Positions 9,056 through 17,741 of a stretch of DNA of 64,000 nucleotides are shown here, piece by piece (positions within the stretch are counted from its first letter, which is position 1; each line of letters opens with the position of its first letter). The position numbers and the translations under genes are program-made. The notes beneath the pieces are model-generated. The model was not told the DNA's origin. It saw nothing but the letters and a program-made list of their open reading frames with translations, and ran no database searches. This DNA is from Leptodesmis sichuanensis A121 (GTDB lineage Bacteria; Cyanobacteriota; Cyanobacteriia; Leptolyngbyales; Leptolyngbyaceae): the NCBI RefSeq assembly GCF_021379005.1, contig NZ_CP075171.1:5270001-5334000 (forward strand), given 5' to 3'.

Positions 9056-10144
9056 ATGGGGAAAATTACAGTGACCCCACGCGCAGAATATACGGATAGA
9101 GTCATGCCCATTCAGCTTAGAGTCCTTCAGAACACGGTGTTTAAGCAAACAGTAGAGGCTGCGTCTGAATTGCCACCAGAGGATAAGGTTTCGGTCGCCG
9201 CTGGGACAATTCTGGATATTCATTCCTGGAAAGTGGTGAACCAGAACCACCTGAGAGTTGCTTTATTTGGCAGTTTTTTAGGAACGCCACCCCGCAATAC
9301 CTGGTGTGTGTTTACTCCCCACGTTCAATTATTCAGACCGCCCAGCTTAAAAGTACTTCGCAATACAGTCTTCAAACAGGCTCCCGTTGATTCTTCCCAA
9401 CTCCCTGCAACGGATAAGATATCCATTCCTGCTGGAAGGGTGTTTAATTTGCAGTCCTGGGGAACGGCCAGTAATAATCACTTGAAACTGGCCCTGCTCT
9501 GGGATGCCTATGGTAATCCACCTCGAAATACCTGGTTTGCCTTCGCGCCGGATGTTCAATTCATCAATACCCAGCCTGCCGTTGTTCCCATTCCCCCCCC
9601 TCCCCCCCCACCCGACGGCTTACCCACCAGCAAGAACCTCAACATTCCCTATGATAGTCAGTTGGACAACGAGTTCAATCCTACCGGAGCGTGCAATGTC
9701 ACGTCCTTTGCCATGGTGATGGCTTACTTTCAAATCAAGGGAACCGGGACCGGGCAACTAGCCGACGAACTCTATCAATACATGGAAAAAAATGGCTTGA
9801 GCCGTTGGGAACCAAATGACTTAGCTAAGATGGCAGATGCCTATGGACTGGTGGATGAGTTCACGATGCGAGGTCGGTTATCCGATCTGCGAAAGGCGAT
9901 CGCCGAAGGCAGACCCTGCATCATTCACGGCTATTTCACCAGCTTTGGTCACATTATTGTGGTGCGGGGCTATGACCCCTATGGCTTTTTCGTCAACGAT
10001 CCCTATGGCCAGTGGACTTCTTCTGGCTATCGCAATGATGTGTCCGGAAAAAATCTGCACTATTCCAACCGTTTAATTCAAACCAAATGTTCCCCGGAAG
10101 GCGAAGATTACATCTGGTTCCATAAGTTATCAAAAAAACGATGA
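9056..10144 (+). CDS. C39-like cysteine peptidase with duplicated N-terminal domain
   Basis: The C-terminal ~165 residues form a Peptidase_C39_2-like papain fold. The catalytic Cys is in NPTGACNVTSFAMVM, the His in FGHIIVVRGYD, and an Asp follows in VNDPYGQW. Residues ~18-85 and ~100-165 are two copies of one module (each with LQNTVFKQ/LRNTVFKQ, DKVS/DKIS, NHLRVAL/NHLKLAL and PPRNTW), followed by a proline linker. No clear signal peptide is visible. The start may instead be the ATG at 9104 (MPIQLRVLQ). The substrate is unknown; cell-wall peptides or bacteriocin leaders are possible. It overlaps pip tail to tail. Confidence 0.75.
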   Translation: MGKITVTPRAEYTDRVMPIQLRVLQNTVFKQTVEAASELPPEDKVSVAAGTILDIHSWKVVNQNHLRVALFGSFLGTPPRNTWCVFTPHVQLFRPPSLKVLRNTVFKQAPVDSSQLPATDKISIPAGRVFNLQSWGTASNNHLKLALLWDAYGNPPRNTWFAFAPDVQFINTQPAVVPIPPPPPPPDGLPTSKNLNIPYDSQLDNEFNPTGACNVTSFAMVMAYFQIKGTGTGQLADELYQYMEKNGLSRWEPNDLAKMADAYGLVDEFTMRGRLSDLRKAIAEGRPCIIHGYFTSFGHIIVVRGYDPYGFFVNDPYGQWTSSGYRNDVSGKNLHYSNRLIQTKCSPEGEDYIWFHKLSKKR

Positions 10145-11080
10145 GAAGCGATCGCTGGCCTCGATTAAGGCACTACGAATGCCCGGTTCCATCATCGAAT
10201 GTCCGGCATCGGGAATCACGATAAATTCTGCTTCTGGCCATGCCTGATGCAGTTCCCAGGCGGACACCATTGGACAAACCACATCATACCGGCCCTGCAC
10301 AATCACTGCCGGAATGTGTCGAATGCGATCAACCTGCTCAATCAACTGGTTTTCGGTCTCAAAGAAACCTTTGTTCATGAAGTAATGGCATTCAATCCGG
10401 GCAAAGGCAGCAGCAAACTCATCTGCGGCAAAGGTGCTGATTAAAGCTGGATCCTGAAACAGCTTGCTGGTGCTGGCTTCCCAGACTGACCAGGCACGGG
10501 CGGCTGTCAGTTGCACCGTGCGATCGGGATCCGTCAGACGTTTGTAATAAGCCGTTAATAAATCCTGCCGTTCATCAGGCGGAATTGGCTTCAGGTACTC
10601 CTCCCAGGCATCCGGGAAGATGTAACTGGCTCCTGCTTGATAAAACCAGTGAATTTCTTTCTGTCGCAATAAAAAAATGCCCCGTAAAATCAACCCTAAA
10701 CAGCGTTCTGGATGAGTCTGACTGTAAGCCAGAGACAGGGTGCTCCCCCAACTGCCACCAAATACCACCCATTGATCAATTCCTAAATGGGTTCGCAGGG
10801 TTTCAATATCTGCCACCAACTGCCAGGTGGTATTCTCTCGCAACTCGGCATGGGGAGTACTTTTGCCACATCCCCGCTGGTCAAAGATAATGATCCGCCA
10901 ACGATCGGGGTTGAAATATTGCCGATACATGGGAATGCTGCCTCCTCCCGGCCCCCCATGCAGGAAAACAACAGGTTTGCCCTGGGGATTCCCAGATTGC
11001 TCGTAATAAATCTGATGCAAGTCGGAAACCTGCAACATCCCTGACTGATACGGGGTAATTGGCGGATAAAGTTCTCTCAT
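10130..11080 (-). CDS. pip: Proline iminopeptidase (alpha/beta hydrolase, S33)
   Basis: 316 residues, full length for the family. It releases N-terminal proline from peptides in the cytosol. Features: oxyanion motif HGGPGGG near residue 42, the family-specific DQRGCGKS, nucleophile Ser in GGSWGS, and the catalytic His in DAGHSM near the C-terminus. It is convergent with the C39-like gene, overlapping by 15 bases. Confidence 0.93.
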   Translation of the reverse strand: MRELYPPITPYQSGMLQVSDLHQIYYEQSGNPQGKPVVFLHGGPGGGSIPMYRQYFNPDRWRIIIFDQRGCGKSTPHAELRENTTWQLVADIETLRTHLGIDQWVVFGGSWGSTLSLAYSQTHPERCLGLILRGIFLLRQKEIHWFYQAGASYIFPDAWEEYLKPIPPDERQDLLTAYYKRLTDPDRTVQLTAARAWSVWEASTSKLFQDPALISTFAADEFAAAFARIECHYFMNKGFFETENQLIEQVDRIRHIPAVIVQGRYDVVCPMVSAWELHQAWPEAEFIVIPDAGHSMMEPGIRSALIEASDRFSSFF

Positions 11081-11414
11081 GGCATGGTGCAGCCCAACGG
11101 TTTGCTGAATTTAGTTTAATACCTCATCTACAGTCAATTGCCATGCTGGAAAATGGCGGAGACGATGCGATCGTGCTCTCGATACTCTTGCAGATCATAC
11201 AGGAACCCCTCTCCTGCGGGTGAGAACCAGGGTGAGGGCGATTCGGGCAACAACTCAAATGATTTGTCACTCAATCAGGTTTGCACCATTAAATCCTGTA
11301 AGGGTTGAGCATTTGGGCAACAATCTTCAAGTCACACCAAGAATTTCTTACCAATGCTAGACCCCTATGATTGGCGGGTTTTTTTGAAACAGCTACAACA
11401 ACTCTCAGTTGTAT
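11081..11414. other. Spacer between pip and the disrupted response regulator
   Basis: No complete gene is seen. On the minus strand near 11140-11205 a short open stretch ends in ...REHDRIVSAIFQHGN before a stop and could be the decayed C-terminus of a lost gene. The sequence around 11210-11240 (CCTCTCCTGCGGGTGAGAA) is common cyanobacterial intergenic repeat. No promoter is clear. Confidence 0.4.
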
Positions 11415-12169
11415 TCATCGCCATCGGGTTACATCAAAGGTTGTTCCAGTTAACTTAATCAGCTTGCCAGAACTATCGAAAAGGGGACCGCCTCGAGCGT
11501 TAATATGGCGCACCTCTCCATCATTGGCACGAATGATGCGTAGATTGACTTCAAACGCTTCCCTTCTCAGTGCAGGAGACCGGATTGCTTCCTCATGCAA
11601 CTGGCGATCGTCAGGATGAATCAGGCGCAAAATTTCTTCTTCGGTCGGAGCGGGTTGATTGGGGTCAAGCCCATGAATCAGATAGAGTTCCTCAGTCCAA
11701 TACGTCTCTCGCGTGCTGATATCAAATTCCCAACAGCCAATCTGAGCAACATGTTGAGCCGTGCGTAACATGGTTTCTGACCGACGCAATTGGGCTTCAA
11801 CTTGTTTGCGTTGCTCAATCTCTTGCTGTAAGCGAGCATTAGCCATCATCACTTCCTGCCAGAGATTTGCTGTAATGCTGTCTATCATCATCTCCGTCAT
11901 AGATGGGATACCTTTCAGTTGTTTAGTCCCAGGGTCATAGGTAGGGTTCAGGCAGTATCCCTGTCCATAGTGGGTTTGAATGAGATCGCAGGCACCAGCC
12001 CGTTCTAATTTGCGGCGAATGCTACGAATGTGGCTTTTAATAGTCGCTTCTGTGGGGAGTTGCTCATCCAGGGTCCACAGGCGATCGCCCATTTCGCTGC
12101 GGGAAAACATTTGCTTGGGATGGCTCAGAAATAGTTCCAGCAGTAGATACTCCTTGCGGTTGAGCTTTA
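11415..12169 (-). pseudogene. OmpR-type response regulator with PAS domain, C-terminal part
   Basis: The minus strand from about 12169 reads KLNRKEYLLLELFLSHPKQM, the start of an OmpR-type winged helix. It continues as FSRSEMGDRLWTLDEQLPTEATIKSHIRSIRRKLE with the wing HYGQGYCL, then a helical linker and a PAS/PAC domain (QIGCWEFDISTRETYWTEEL to TGTTFDVTRWR). An open frame is available from ATG 12110. The receiver half lies beyond the IS630 insertion. Both a DNA-binding and a PAS domain in a regulator is a cyanobacterial arrangement. Confidence 0.8.
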
Positions 12170-13280
12170 TTGCCTCGGCAATAAAATAGAATGCATTCTA
12201 CAACGCAGCATAAGCAATCAATGGATGCTTGAAATAATTTCTAATCCGAGCAGGTAGCTTCTGTAACTTCCGCAATTGAGATAACACTCGCCCTTTCAAC
12301 TGCTTCAAATTACGACTCGGTGGTTTGTCATGCACGCCCTGCTTCACATCACCATTGAAGTATTCAGTTGGATTCAATTCTGGCGAATAGGAGGGTAAGT
12401 AAAATAACTCAATCTGCTCGAGGTGTTCTCGTAACCACTGTTTCACGCTCTGTTGCCGATGCACGGGATGCCGGTCCACAATCCAAAATAGTTTCCGCTG
12501 GCGCTTGGCGATCAACCGCTGGCAAAATCGGATGAACAGTTCTGCTGCCAACGTGCAAGTGTAGAGCATAAACTGGACTCCTCCCTGGTTACTCACACTG
12601 GCAATGTAATTGACGCGCTCTCGGTTGCGCTCACTGGGACGAATCTCAGGAGACGTGCCCAGCAAGGCATACCCTCGTCCGCCATACTCAGTCGAGGACA
12701 CGCCTGATTCATCCCCCCAAGCAATCTCTGCTCCTTCGGTTTTGGCCCGTTGCTCAATCTCCGGATACTCGTGTTCCAACCACCGTTGTACCGTCTTTGG
12801 GTCTTGCTCGTAGGCTCGCTCTACGGGTTTCTTGGGCGTGTACCCCCAGCGTTTCAAATACTCTCCCACCGTGCGAATTGGCATTTTCACCTGACACACT
12901 TGCTCCATTAATGCCTGCACCGCTCGTCTTGTCCACAGGGCACTATCAATCTGGTAATCTTCCGGAAAATGATCTTGCATCGCCGTTTGCACGGCCTCTT
13001 CCTGCCAGCGCTCCAAGGTTCGCCCCTCCCCCACTTGTCGTCCCCGCTCTAACTGATAGAGAGCATCCTCTCCATAATGTTCATACTCCCACCACCATTC
13101 CCATACCGTGTTGCGGTGAACGCCCAAATACTCACTAATGTCTTTAACCCGTTTGCCCTGCTCTCGGAGGCGAATCGCTTGCTGCCGCAGGTAGTTTTGG
13201 GTTTCTATCGAGAGGTGCCTGGCATCTGGTTTATCCATCACAAACCTCCTTGTGCCTGTATATTCATTATGTCTTGTGTT
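12170..13280 (-). mobile_element. IS630-family insertion (ends approximate)
   Basis: A full IS630 transposase lies between the two halves of a response regulator. Cutting at TA dinucleotides 12168-12169 and 13281-13282 rejoins the gene in frame (...LLLRQLKLNRKEYLLLE). However, clear terminal inverted repeats are not visible at those points. A TA at 12182-12183 is an alternative left end but leaves the gene out of frame. IS630 elements normally duplicate TA. Confidence 0.65.
12198..13238 (-). CDS. IS630 family transposase
   Basis: 346 residues from ATG 13238, preceded by a strong Shine-Dalgarno AGGAGG. It has an N-terminal winged-helix DNA-binding domain (KRVKDISEYLGVHRNTVWEW). The catalytic triad D-D-E follows: IAWGDESGV, then FWIVDRHPVHR, then LPSYSPELNPTEYF. 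The open frame extends upstream to 13739 only because the receiver of the disrupted response regulator is in the same frame; the native start is 13238. Confidence 0.9.
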   Translation of the reverse strand: MDKPDARHLSIETQNYLRQQAIRLREQGKRVKDISEYLGVHRNTVWEWWWEYEHYGEDALYQLERGRQVGEGRTLERWQEEAVQTAMQDHFPEDYQIDSALWTRRAVQALMEQVCQVKMPIRTVGEYLKRWGYTPKKPVERAYEQDPKTVQRWLEHEYPEIEQRAKTEGAEIAWGDESGVSSTEYGGRGYALLGTSPEIRPSERNRERVNYIASVSNQGGVQFMLYTCTLAAELFIRFCQRLIAKRQRKLFWIVDRHPVHRQQSVKQWLREHLEQIELFYLPSYSPELNPTEYFNGDVKQGVHDKPPSRNLKQLKGRVLSQLRKLQKLPARIRNYFKHPLIAYAAL

Positions 13281-13282
13281 TA

Positions 13283-13739
13283 GTTGCCGGAGCAATAGCT
13301 CTTGCCCCTGACAGGTGACCCGACGAGCAGTAGGATTAAGCAACACAGGTCCCCAGGAGAGAATTGGACTGGCTCGATGCCCTCCCCGTCGGGCTAGGGT
13401 GCGTAGATACGTTAACAATTCTGGTTCGTGAATGGGTTTAGCCAGACAGGCATCGGCACCGTTGTCTAAGCCCTGCATGAAAGTTCCTGAATCATCCGGC
13501 TCAACCAGCAATAGAATCAGCACTGGGTTTCCCACATCTCGCAAGCGACGGCACAGGGTTAACCCGTCCATTGCAGGCAACGCGACCTCTAGTAGAACCA
13601 CATCGTACAGGAAGGTTCGCAACAGTTCCCAGGCTTCTTCCCCGTTGGTGGCGACATCGACGATCAAACTGTGGCGAGATAACGCTTGATGCAACTGGCT
13701 CCGCAAGGCTTTGTCGCAGGCAACCAGCAAAATCTTCAT
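13283..13739 (-). pseudogene. Response regulator receiver half, disrupted; phosphoacceptor Asp replaced by Glu
   Basis: It starts MKILLVACDKALRSQLHQAL and forms a CheY-like receiver of ~120 residues, then a linker into an OmpR-type domain that is cut by IS630. The usual acidic pair (EDD) is reduced to ACD, and the phosphoacceptor position reads LLEVALPAMDG where LLDV is expected, so Asp is Glu. The Lys of CLAKPI is kept. The receiver therefore looked non-canonical before the insertion. An open frame runs from 13739 straight into the transposase. Confidence 0.8.
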
Positions 13740-13862
13740 GGCTTAACTTTAGGGTTGAAAAATCCCTTGCGGGGATTCCTCAATATTACACAAACTTTTC
13801 ACCTTTGAATGTCATGATTTCTTGCAGATAGGTGGAAAGAGCCTCACAGAAAGGATGACAAT

Positions 13863-14357
13863 ATGGTTCCTGTCTCAAATCACACGAGTAATGTGATTAA
13901 GAAAGATGCCTTCATGAGTGGTGCTGCGAATGCTGTAATCAATGGTGTGATTGGTTGGTTTATGTTTCGAGGGAAAGATGCTGTGCCCCTCACCGTTGAT
14001 ACCATATCCGCCCATGAAAAAACGGTTTTCTCTACTGGGGTGATGACGGCATTGATTCTGTCGATCATTTTGGGAGCGATCGTCTTTTTGACCTTTGGTA
14101 AGAAAGCCCGTAGTTTTCAACTGGCATCCCCAGAATTATTAGATCGTCCCTTCTTTTTCTTCGGAGTCAGAACGGTTTTATTTTATTCCTTATTTGCTTT
14201 TGGTACAGCGGCATTAGTCGCTCTTTTTGTCCAAAAGTTTTTAGGGGAAGTTCTAGTTATATCGGTGGTGGCAGCAATTTTGTTGGGGGCGATTGCGGGG
14301 ATTGCCGCCTGGTTTATCAATGCAGCAGTAATGAAAGAAATGTTGCGTCCTGAATAG
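13863..14357 (+). CDS. Unknown four-helix membrane protein
   Basis: 164 residues with hydrophobic segments near 20-35, 58-78, 103-125 and 130-152. It is preceded by AAAGGA seven bases before ATG. I do not recognise the family. It lies 37 bases upstream of the first of two SDR genes in the same direction and could be co-transcribed with them. Confidence 0.65.
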   Translation: MVPVSNHTSNVIKKDAFMSGAANAVINGVIGWFMFRGKDAVPLTVDTISAHEKTVFSTGVMTALILSIILGAIVFLTFGKKARSFQLASPELLDRPFFFFGVRTVLFYSLFAFGTAALVALFVQKFLGEVLVISVVAAILLGAIAGIAAWFINAAVMKEMLRPE

Positions 14358-14394
14358 GTTTTTCAGGGTTTGAGTATTGAAAGGAGATTCAGTT

Positions 14395-15162
14395 ATGAAT
14401 GTGCTAGATGCGTTTAAGCTCGATGGACAGATTGCCATTGTGACGGGTGGTGGTGCCGGAATTGGTCGTGGCATTGCAGAACTGTTCGCCAAAGCGGGAG
14501 CTGCGATCGTCGTCAGCGATCTCAAACAGGAAACAGCGGCTGAAGTTGCGGATGGGATTAATACTAATGGCGGCAAGGCGATCGCGGTTGCCTGTGATGT
14601 CACGAATGACGAAGCATTAGCCAATTTAGTCAACGAGGCAGTGAAGACGTTCGGTAAAATCACAATTTTGATTAACAACGCCGGAGGAGGTGGCCCGCAG
14701 CCGTTTGATATGCCAATGGATACGTTTATCTGGGCTTATAAATTGAATGTGTTTTCTGTGTTTCATTTAACTCAGTTGTGTGTTCCCTATATGGAAGCGG
14801 CGGGGGGTGGCGCGATTTTGAATATCTCCTCTATGGCAGGAGATAACAAAAACAAAAATATGGCATCCTACAGCTCTTCAAAGGCAGCAGAGAGCCATCT
14901 GACTCGCAATATTGCCTTTGATTTAGGATCGAAAAATATTAGAGTGAATGCGATCGCACCTGGAGCAATTAAAACGGATGCACTGGCAACGGTACTCACT
15001 CCAGATATTGAAAAGGCAATGTTAAAGCATACCCCTCTGGCTCGGTTAGGGGAACCAGATGACATTGCTTATGCGGCCCTGTTTCTCTGTTCACCTGCCG
15101 CTAGTTGGGTTAGTGGACAGGTGCTTACTATTAGCGGTGGTGGTGTCCAGGAATTGGATTAA
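14395..15162 (+). CDS. SDR family oxidoreductase (7-alpha-hydroxysteroid dehydrogenase-like)
   Basis: 255 residues; start chosen at ATG 14395 because AAGGAG lies eight bases upstream. Classical short-chain dehydrogenase: cofactor motif TGGGAGIGRG near residue 19, NNAGG, catalytic Ser in NISSMAG, YSSSK as the YxxxK pair, and the C-terminal SGQVLTISGGG. It resembles HdhA-type enzymes, but substrate cannot be read from sequence. A second SDR follows 40 bases later. Confidence 0.88.
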   Translation: MNVLDAFKLDGQIAIVTGGGAGIGRGIAELFAKAGAAIVVSDLKQETAAEVADGINTNGGKAIAVACDVTNDEALANLVNEAVKTFGKITILINNAGGGGPQPFDMPMDTFIWAYKLNVFSVFHLTQLCVPYMEAAGGGAILNISSMAGDNKNKNMASYSSSKAAESHLTRNIAFDLGSKNIRVNAIAPGAIKTDALATVLTPDIEKAMLKHTPLARLGEPDDIAYAALFLCSPAASWVSGQVLTISGGGVQELD

Positions 15163-15202
15163 TTCGATTTTGGATTTTGGATTTGAAGTACAAGGAGACG
15201 GT

Positions 15203-15997
15203 ATGAGTTTTGATGCATTTGCTGATTTTCGGATGGATGGACAAGTAGCCATTATCACTGGTGGTGCCCAAAACATTGGAGAAGCCATTGCCAAAACCTT
15301 TTCTAGTGCAGGAGCCAAGGTGATGATTGCTGACCTGAATAGCGAGAAAGCTCAGGCAACGGCAGCCGCTATCCAGGCTGAAACAGGCAATGAGGTGCTG
15401 GGAATAGGCTGTAATGTTACCGTCGAGGAGGATATTCACCAGTGCGTTGCCAAAACCGTCGCAGCCTTTGGCGGCATTTCAACCCTGGTCAATAACGTCG
15501 GCTGGGGCAAAGCCTACGATGATCCCCTGGCTGTTCCTATAGAAGACATGATCGAGAGCTATAAACTCAATACCCTGTCTGCCATGCAAATGACTGCCGC
15601 CTGCCGCCCCTATTTGCTCAAAGCCGAAAATGCCACAATTACCAACTCCGGTTCTCTAGTGGGGGTTGTACCAGCCTTTGACTTTATCGCCTACTCCGCT
15701 GCGAAGGCCGCCCTCAACCACCTGATGCTGGGTCTGGCTCATTATTTTGCCAAACAAGTCCGCATCAATACCGTACTGATTGGAACTGTGATCACTGAAG
15801 GCTATGCGGCGGCAGGTTTGGATGAAAAAGCTCAGTATGCCTTGGCTCACCCCAATAATCTGACTGGACGTGCCGGTAAACCACAGGATGTTGCAAATGC
15901 CTTTCTCTGGTTAGCGTCTTCAGCGGGATCCTGGGTCAGTGGTCAAACTATACAAGTCTCTGGAGGAGGGCAGCGCGTGCGCCTCAAACCTGAATAA
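15203..15997 (+). CDS. SDR family oxidoreductase, second tandem copy
   Basis: 264 residues from ATG 15203 with AAGGAG upstream; a longer in-frame start at 15059 lies inside the previous gene and is rejected. Motifs: TGGAQNIGEA (an unusual Asn in the cofactor loop), NNVGWG in place of NNAG, Ser in NSGSLVG, YSAAK, and SGQTIQVSGGG. It shares the MDGQVAIITGG/LDGQIAIVTGG opening with its neighbour, so the pair is an old duplication. It could act with it on related alcohols or ketones. Confidence 0.88.
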   Translation: MSFDAFADFRMDGQVAIITGGAQNIGEAIAKTFSSAGAKVMIADLNSEKAQATAAAIQAETGNEVLGIGCNVTVEEDIHQCVAKTVAAFGGISTLVNNVGWGKAYDDPLAVPIEDMIESYKLNTLSAMQMTAACRPYLLKAENATITNSGSLVGVVPAFDFIAYSAAKAALNHLMLGLAHYFAKQVRINTVLIGTVITEGYAAAGLDEKAQYALAHPNNLTGRAGKPQDVANAFLWLASSAGSWVSGQTIQVSGGGQRVRLKPE

Positions 15998-16303
15998 ATC
16001 CTGGCATCGGACGATCGCGTCCCACTTGCTCCGGTGATGTTCTAGACGTGTTGTTTGCGTTCCGTAGGGGCATTGCATTGCAATGCCTCTACCAGATACC
16101 AACCACATATTTGAAACATTACCTGAATCGTTGTTCGTTGGGCGATATAGCCTCTCTCCAAATTTCTTGCTCCAGGGAGTCGGGTCGGTTGTGTTTCCAG
16201 GCAGCGCCATTCGTCGAGCTGTAGCCAACAGCACCAGCCCTTGGGTGACTCTGCAATTATCCCTGTTGATGTTCTTTTAAAGCAGAGGGCACTTTATTCT
16301 GGC
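15998..16303. other. Spacer after the SDR pair
   Basis: No gene is seen. It contains a GC-skewed stretch around GGGGCATTGCATTGCAATGCC (16069-16085), a partly self-complementary sequence common between cyanobacterial genes. A short open frame at 16083-16280 has no recognisable content. Confidence 0.4.
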
Positions 16304-16906
16304 CTACTGTTTCTGTTGTTTCTCCAAAATTTGAGTAACGGTCTGATGCACTGGAGCCAGTAAGTCTGCACGGATTTTTTTGAATTGATGTTTACCGGGC
16401 ATCACCACCAGATTAGGAGCGTCCGAACAGCGCTTCAGGCAACCTGTTTTTTGAATGCTGACGTGGTGGTGTAAGTTGCGATCGCGCAAGCTTGCTTCCA
16501 GGCTTTCACACACTTCCTTGCCGCCTTTTTTCAGACAACCGGATTTTTGACAGACGAGAATTTTGATTTTGGGTTTGTGGGAGTGGGAGGGGGGGAGTGA
16601 GGAGTGGGAGGGGGCAGAAGGGGTTATATTGCTGTTTGGCAACTCAGATGTGGGAGTAATTTGACTGGCTTTGAGTTTGAGTTCCTGGGTACAGGGATCA
16701 AATTTGCCGATGCCAGTGACCTGAATGGCTGTTCCAGGACGACAATATAAGCCAACCCAGGCTCGTAACTCCTTGGGAATCTTAATTTCTAATTCCTCTG
16801 AAACCATTCCCAACCGCAAGTATTTGAACTTACCCCGCTCTCCGGCAAAGCCCAAAAATTGCCCTTCAAAGGTGAATTCCATGCGTTGGGGATGGGAGTA
16901 GCTCAT
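16304..16906 (-). CDS. Thioredoxin-like [2Fe-2S] ferredoxin with N-terminal OB-like domain
   Basis: 200 residues. The N-terminal ~85 residues form a beta-rich domain (FEGQFLGFAGERGKFKYLRL) of a type found in cyanobacterial relatives. A low-complexity S/P linker follows, then a thioredoxin-like [2Fe-2S] domain with VCQKSGCLKKGG and KTGCLKRCSDAPN providing four cysteines. Such domains carry electrons in dehydrogenase complexes; the partner here is unknown. It lies next to the nif island but shows no nif-specific sign. Confidence 0.8.
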   Translation of the reverse strand: MSYSHPQRMEFTFEGQFLGFAGERGKFKYLRLGMVSEELEIKIPKELRAWVGLYCRPGTAIQVTGIGKFDPCTQELKLKASQITPTSELPNSNITPSAPSHSSLPPSHSHKPKIKILVCQKSGCLKKGGKEVCESLEASLRDRNLHHHVSIQKTGCLKRCSDAPNLVVMPGKHQFKKIRADLLAPVHQTVTQILEKQQKQ

Positions 16907-16969
16907 GGCAGGGATGGGGAGAGAGATGAATGTTCAGTCTTAAGTTCCGAGTTTTAAGTTCTGAGGTTT

Positions 16970-17043
16970 AAACCAAGTCCAGCTAGAGAACGGTCGTTTT
17001 CCCATCAGAGAAACTTCGGTTCTGGACTTGGACAAGATTTAAG
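16970..17043 (+). repeat. Palindromic ~74-bp element, copy B (most complete)
   Basis: AAACCAAGTCCAG at the left and CTGGACTTGGACAAGATTT at the right, giving a 10-bp perfect stem CCAAGTCCAG/CTGGACTTGG around an asymmetric centre with GAGAACGGTCGTTTTCCC. Other copies lie at 8898, 46839 and 63803. Confidence 0.8.
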
Positions 17044-17120
17044 TCTAAATCGATTCCCCTGAAATGCTTAGGATCAGGAATTAAATAACCTGGGGGACTT
17101 GTGCTGCCCTCACCCCCCTG

Positions 17121-17482
17121 CCCCCTCTCCCAAGTTTGGGCTGCCGTGTACATACAAGTCATTAGGACGTGGTTACACCGAAGTCTACTTGTTAGACCCA
17201 AACTCCTGGCTTGGGTGGCAGCCCCCCAAACCCCCCGCTGTGGAGGACGGCTGCGTCCTCCACACCCCTTCCAGAAGGATTAGCTGGTGAGCGGCTCAAG
17301 ACTTAGGGTACACTCGTCAAATCGTTAAACTGGGGTCTGTTGCCCTCACCAAGTCAACCCTTTCGGGGGGTGTGGGGGAGATCGGACCCCACGCAGCGGG
17401 GGACCGGGGGGAAGTCCCCCGGATCTAGACTTTGGGTTTTACCGAGATGTATGTACACAGTAGCCCAAGTTTGGGAGAGGGG
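17121..17482. repeat. MITE-like block with ~36-bp inverted ends
   Basis: The left end CCCCCTCTCCCAAGTTTGGG (17121) and the right end CCCAAGTTTGGGAGAGGGGG are near-perfect inverted copies that extend through GTGTACATAC and GTATGTACAC. The interior is strongly G- or C-rich with nested hairpins (for example GGGGGAAGTCCCCC at 17407-17420). No frame is convincing. It could be a non-autonomous mobile element. Confidence 0.55.
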
Positions 17483-17537
17483 GAGGGGTCGGGGGTCGGG
17501 GGTGGGGGCTTGGAAAAACATCCAATTACCGAACTTC

Positions 17538-17741
17538 TCAAGCAATCCTTCTAGCTTCTACGGTTTGCGGCAACTTCAGCGGTTCTTCCAGATCGGCGAT
17601 CGCGAGTTCCCAGCCATTAGCCAGCGTGAAGATTTTTTCATTATCTTTTTCAGCTTCTTTGACGACTTCTTCTTCTAAATCTTTCTTGGCTACATAGACT
17701 GTGAGATGACCAAGATTATTACGGCGTAACATGACTTTCAT
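17538..17741 (-). CDS. nifT: NifT/FixU family protein
   Basis: 67 residues starting MKVMLRRNNLGHLTVYVAKKDLEE, the signature of NifT/FixU. The family is small, conserved in nif clusters and not essential where tested; its role is unclear. It overlaps the upstream nifZ stop by four bases (ATGA 17738-17741), so it is translationally coupled as the last gene of the nifP-nifV-nifZ-nifT unit. Confidence 0.9.
   Translation of the reverse strand: MKVMLRRNNLGHLTVYVAKKDLEEEVVKEAEKDNEKIFTLANGWELAIADLEEPLKLPQTVEARRIA

Larger units (their letters stand above)
16907..17537. other. Repeat-rich spacer at the left edge of the nif island
   Basis: No gene is supported. It holds short AAGTT/GAGTT repeats (16935-16968), copy B of the palindromic element (16970-17043), and a ~360-bp G/C-skewed block with matching inverted ends (17121-17482). 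Open frames inside are compositional artefacts of C and G runs. Confidence 0.6.

Noticed and set aside
12198-13739. A natural receiver-transposase fusion protein
   Set aside because: The join is a chance in-frame IS630 insertion; the transposase has its own ATG and Shine-Dalgarno, and the regulator C-terminal half resumes on the other side.
15059-15202. Upstream start for the second SDR
   Set aside because: It lies inside the first SDR gene; ATG 15203 has a good ribosome site and aligns with its paralogue.
17099-17290. Overlapping ORFs in the G/C-rich block
   Set aside because: They are produced by homopolymer-like C and G runs and have no conserved residues.
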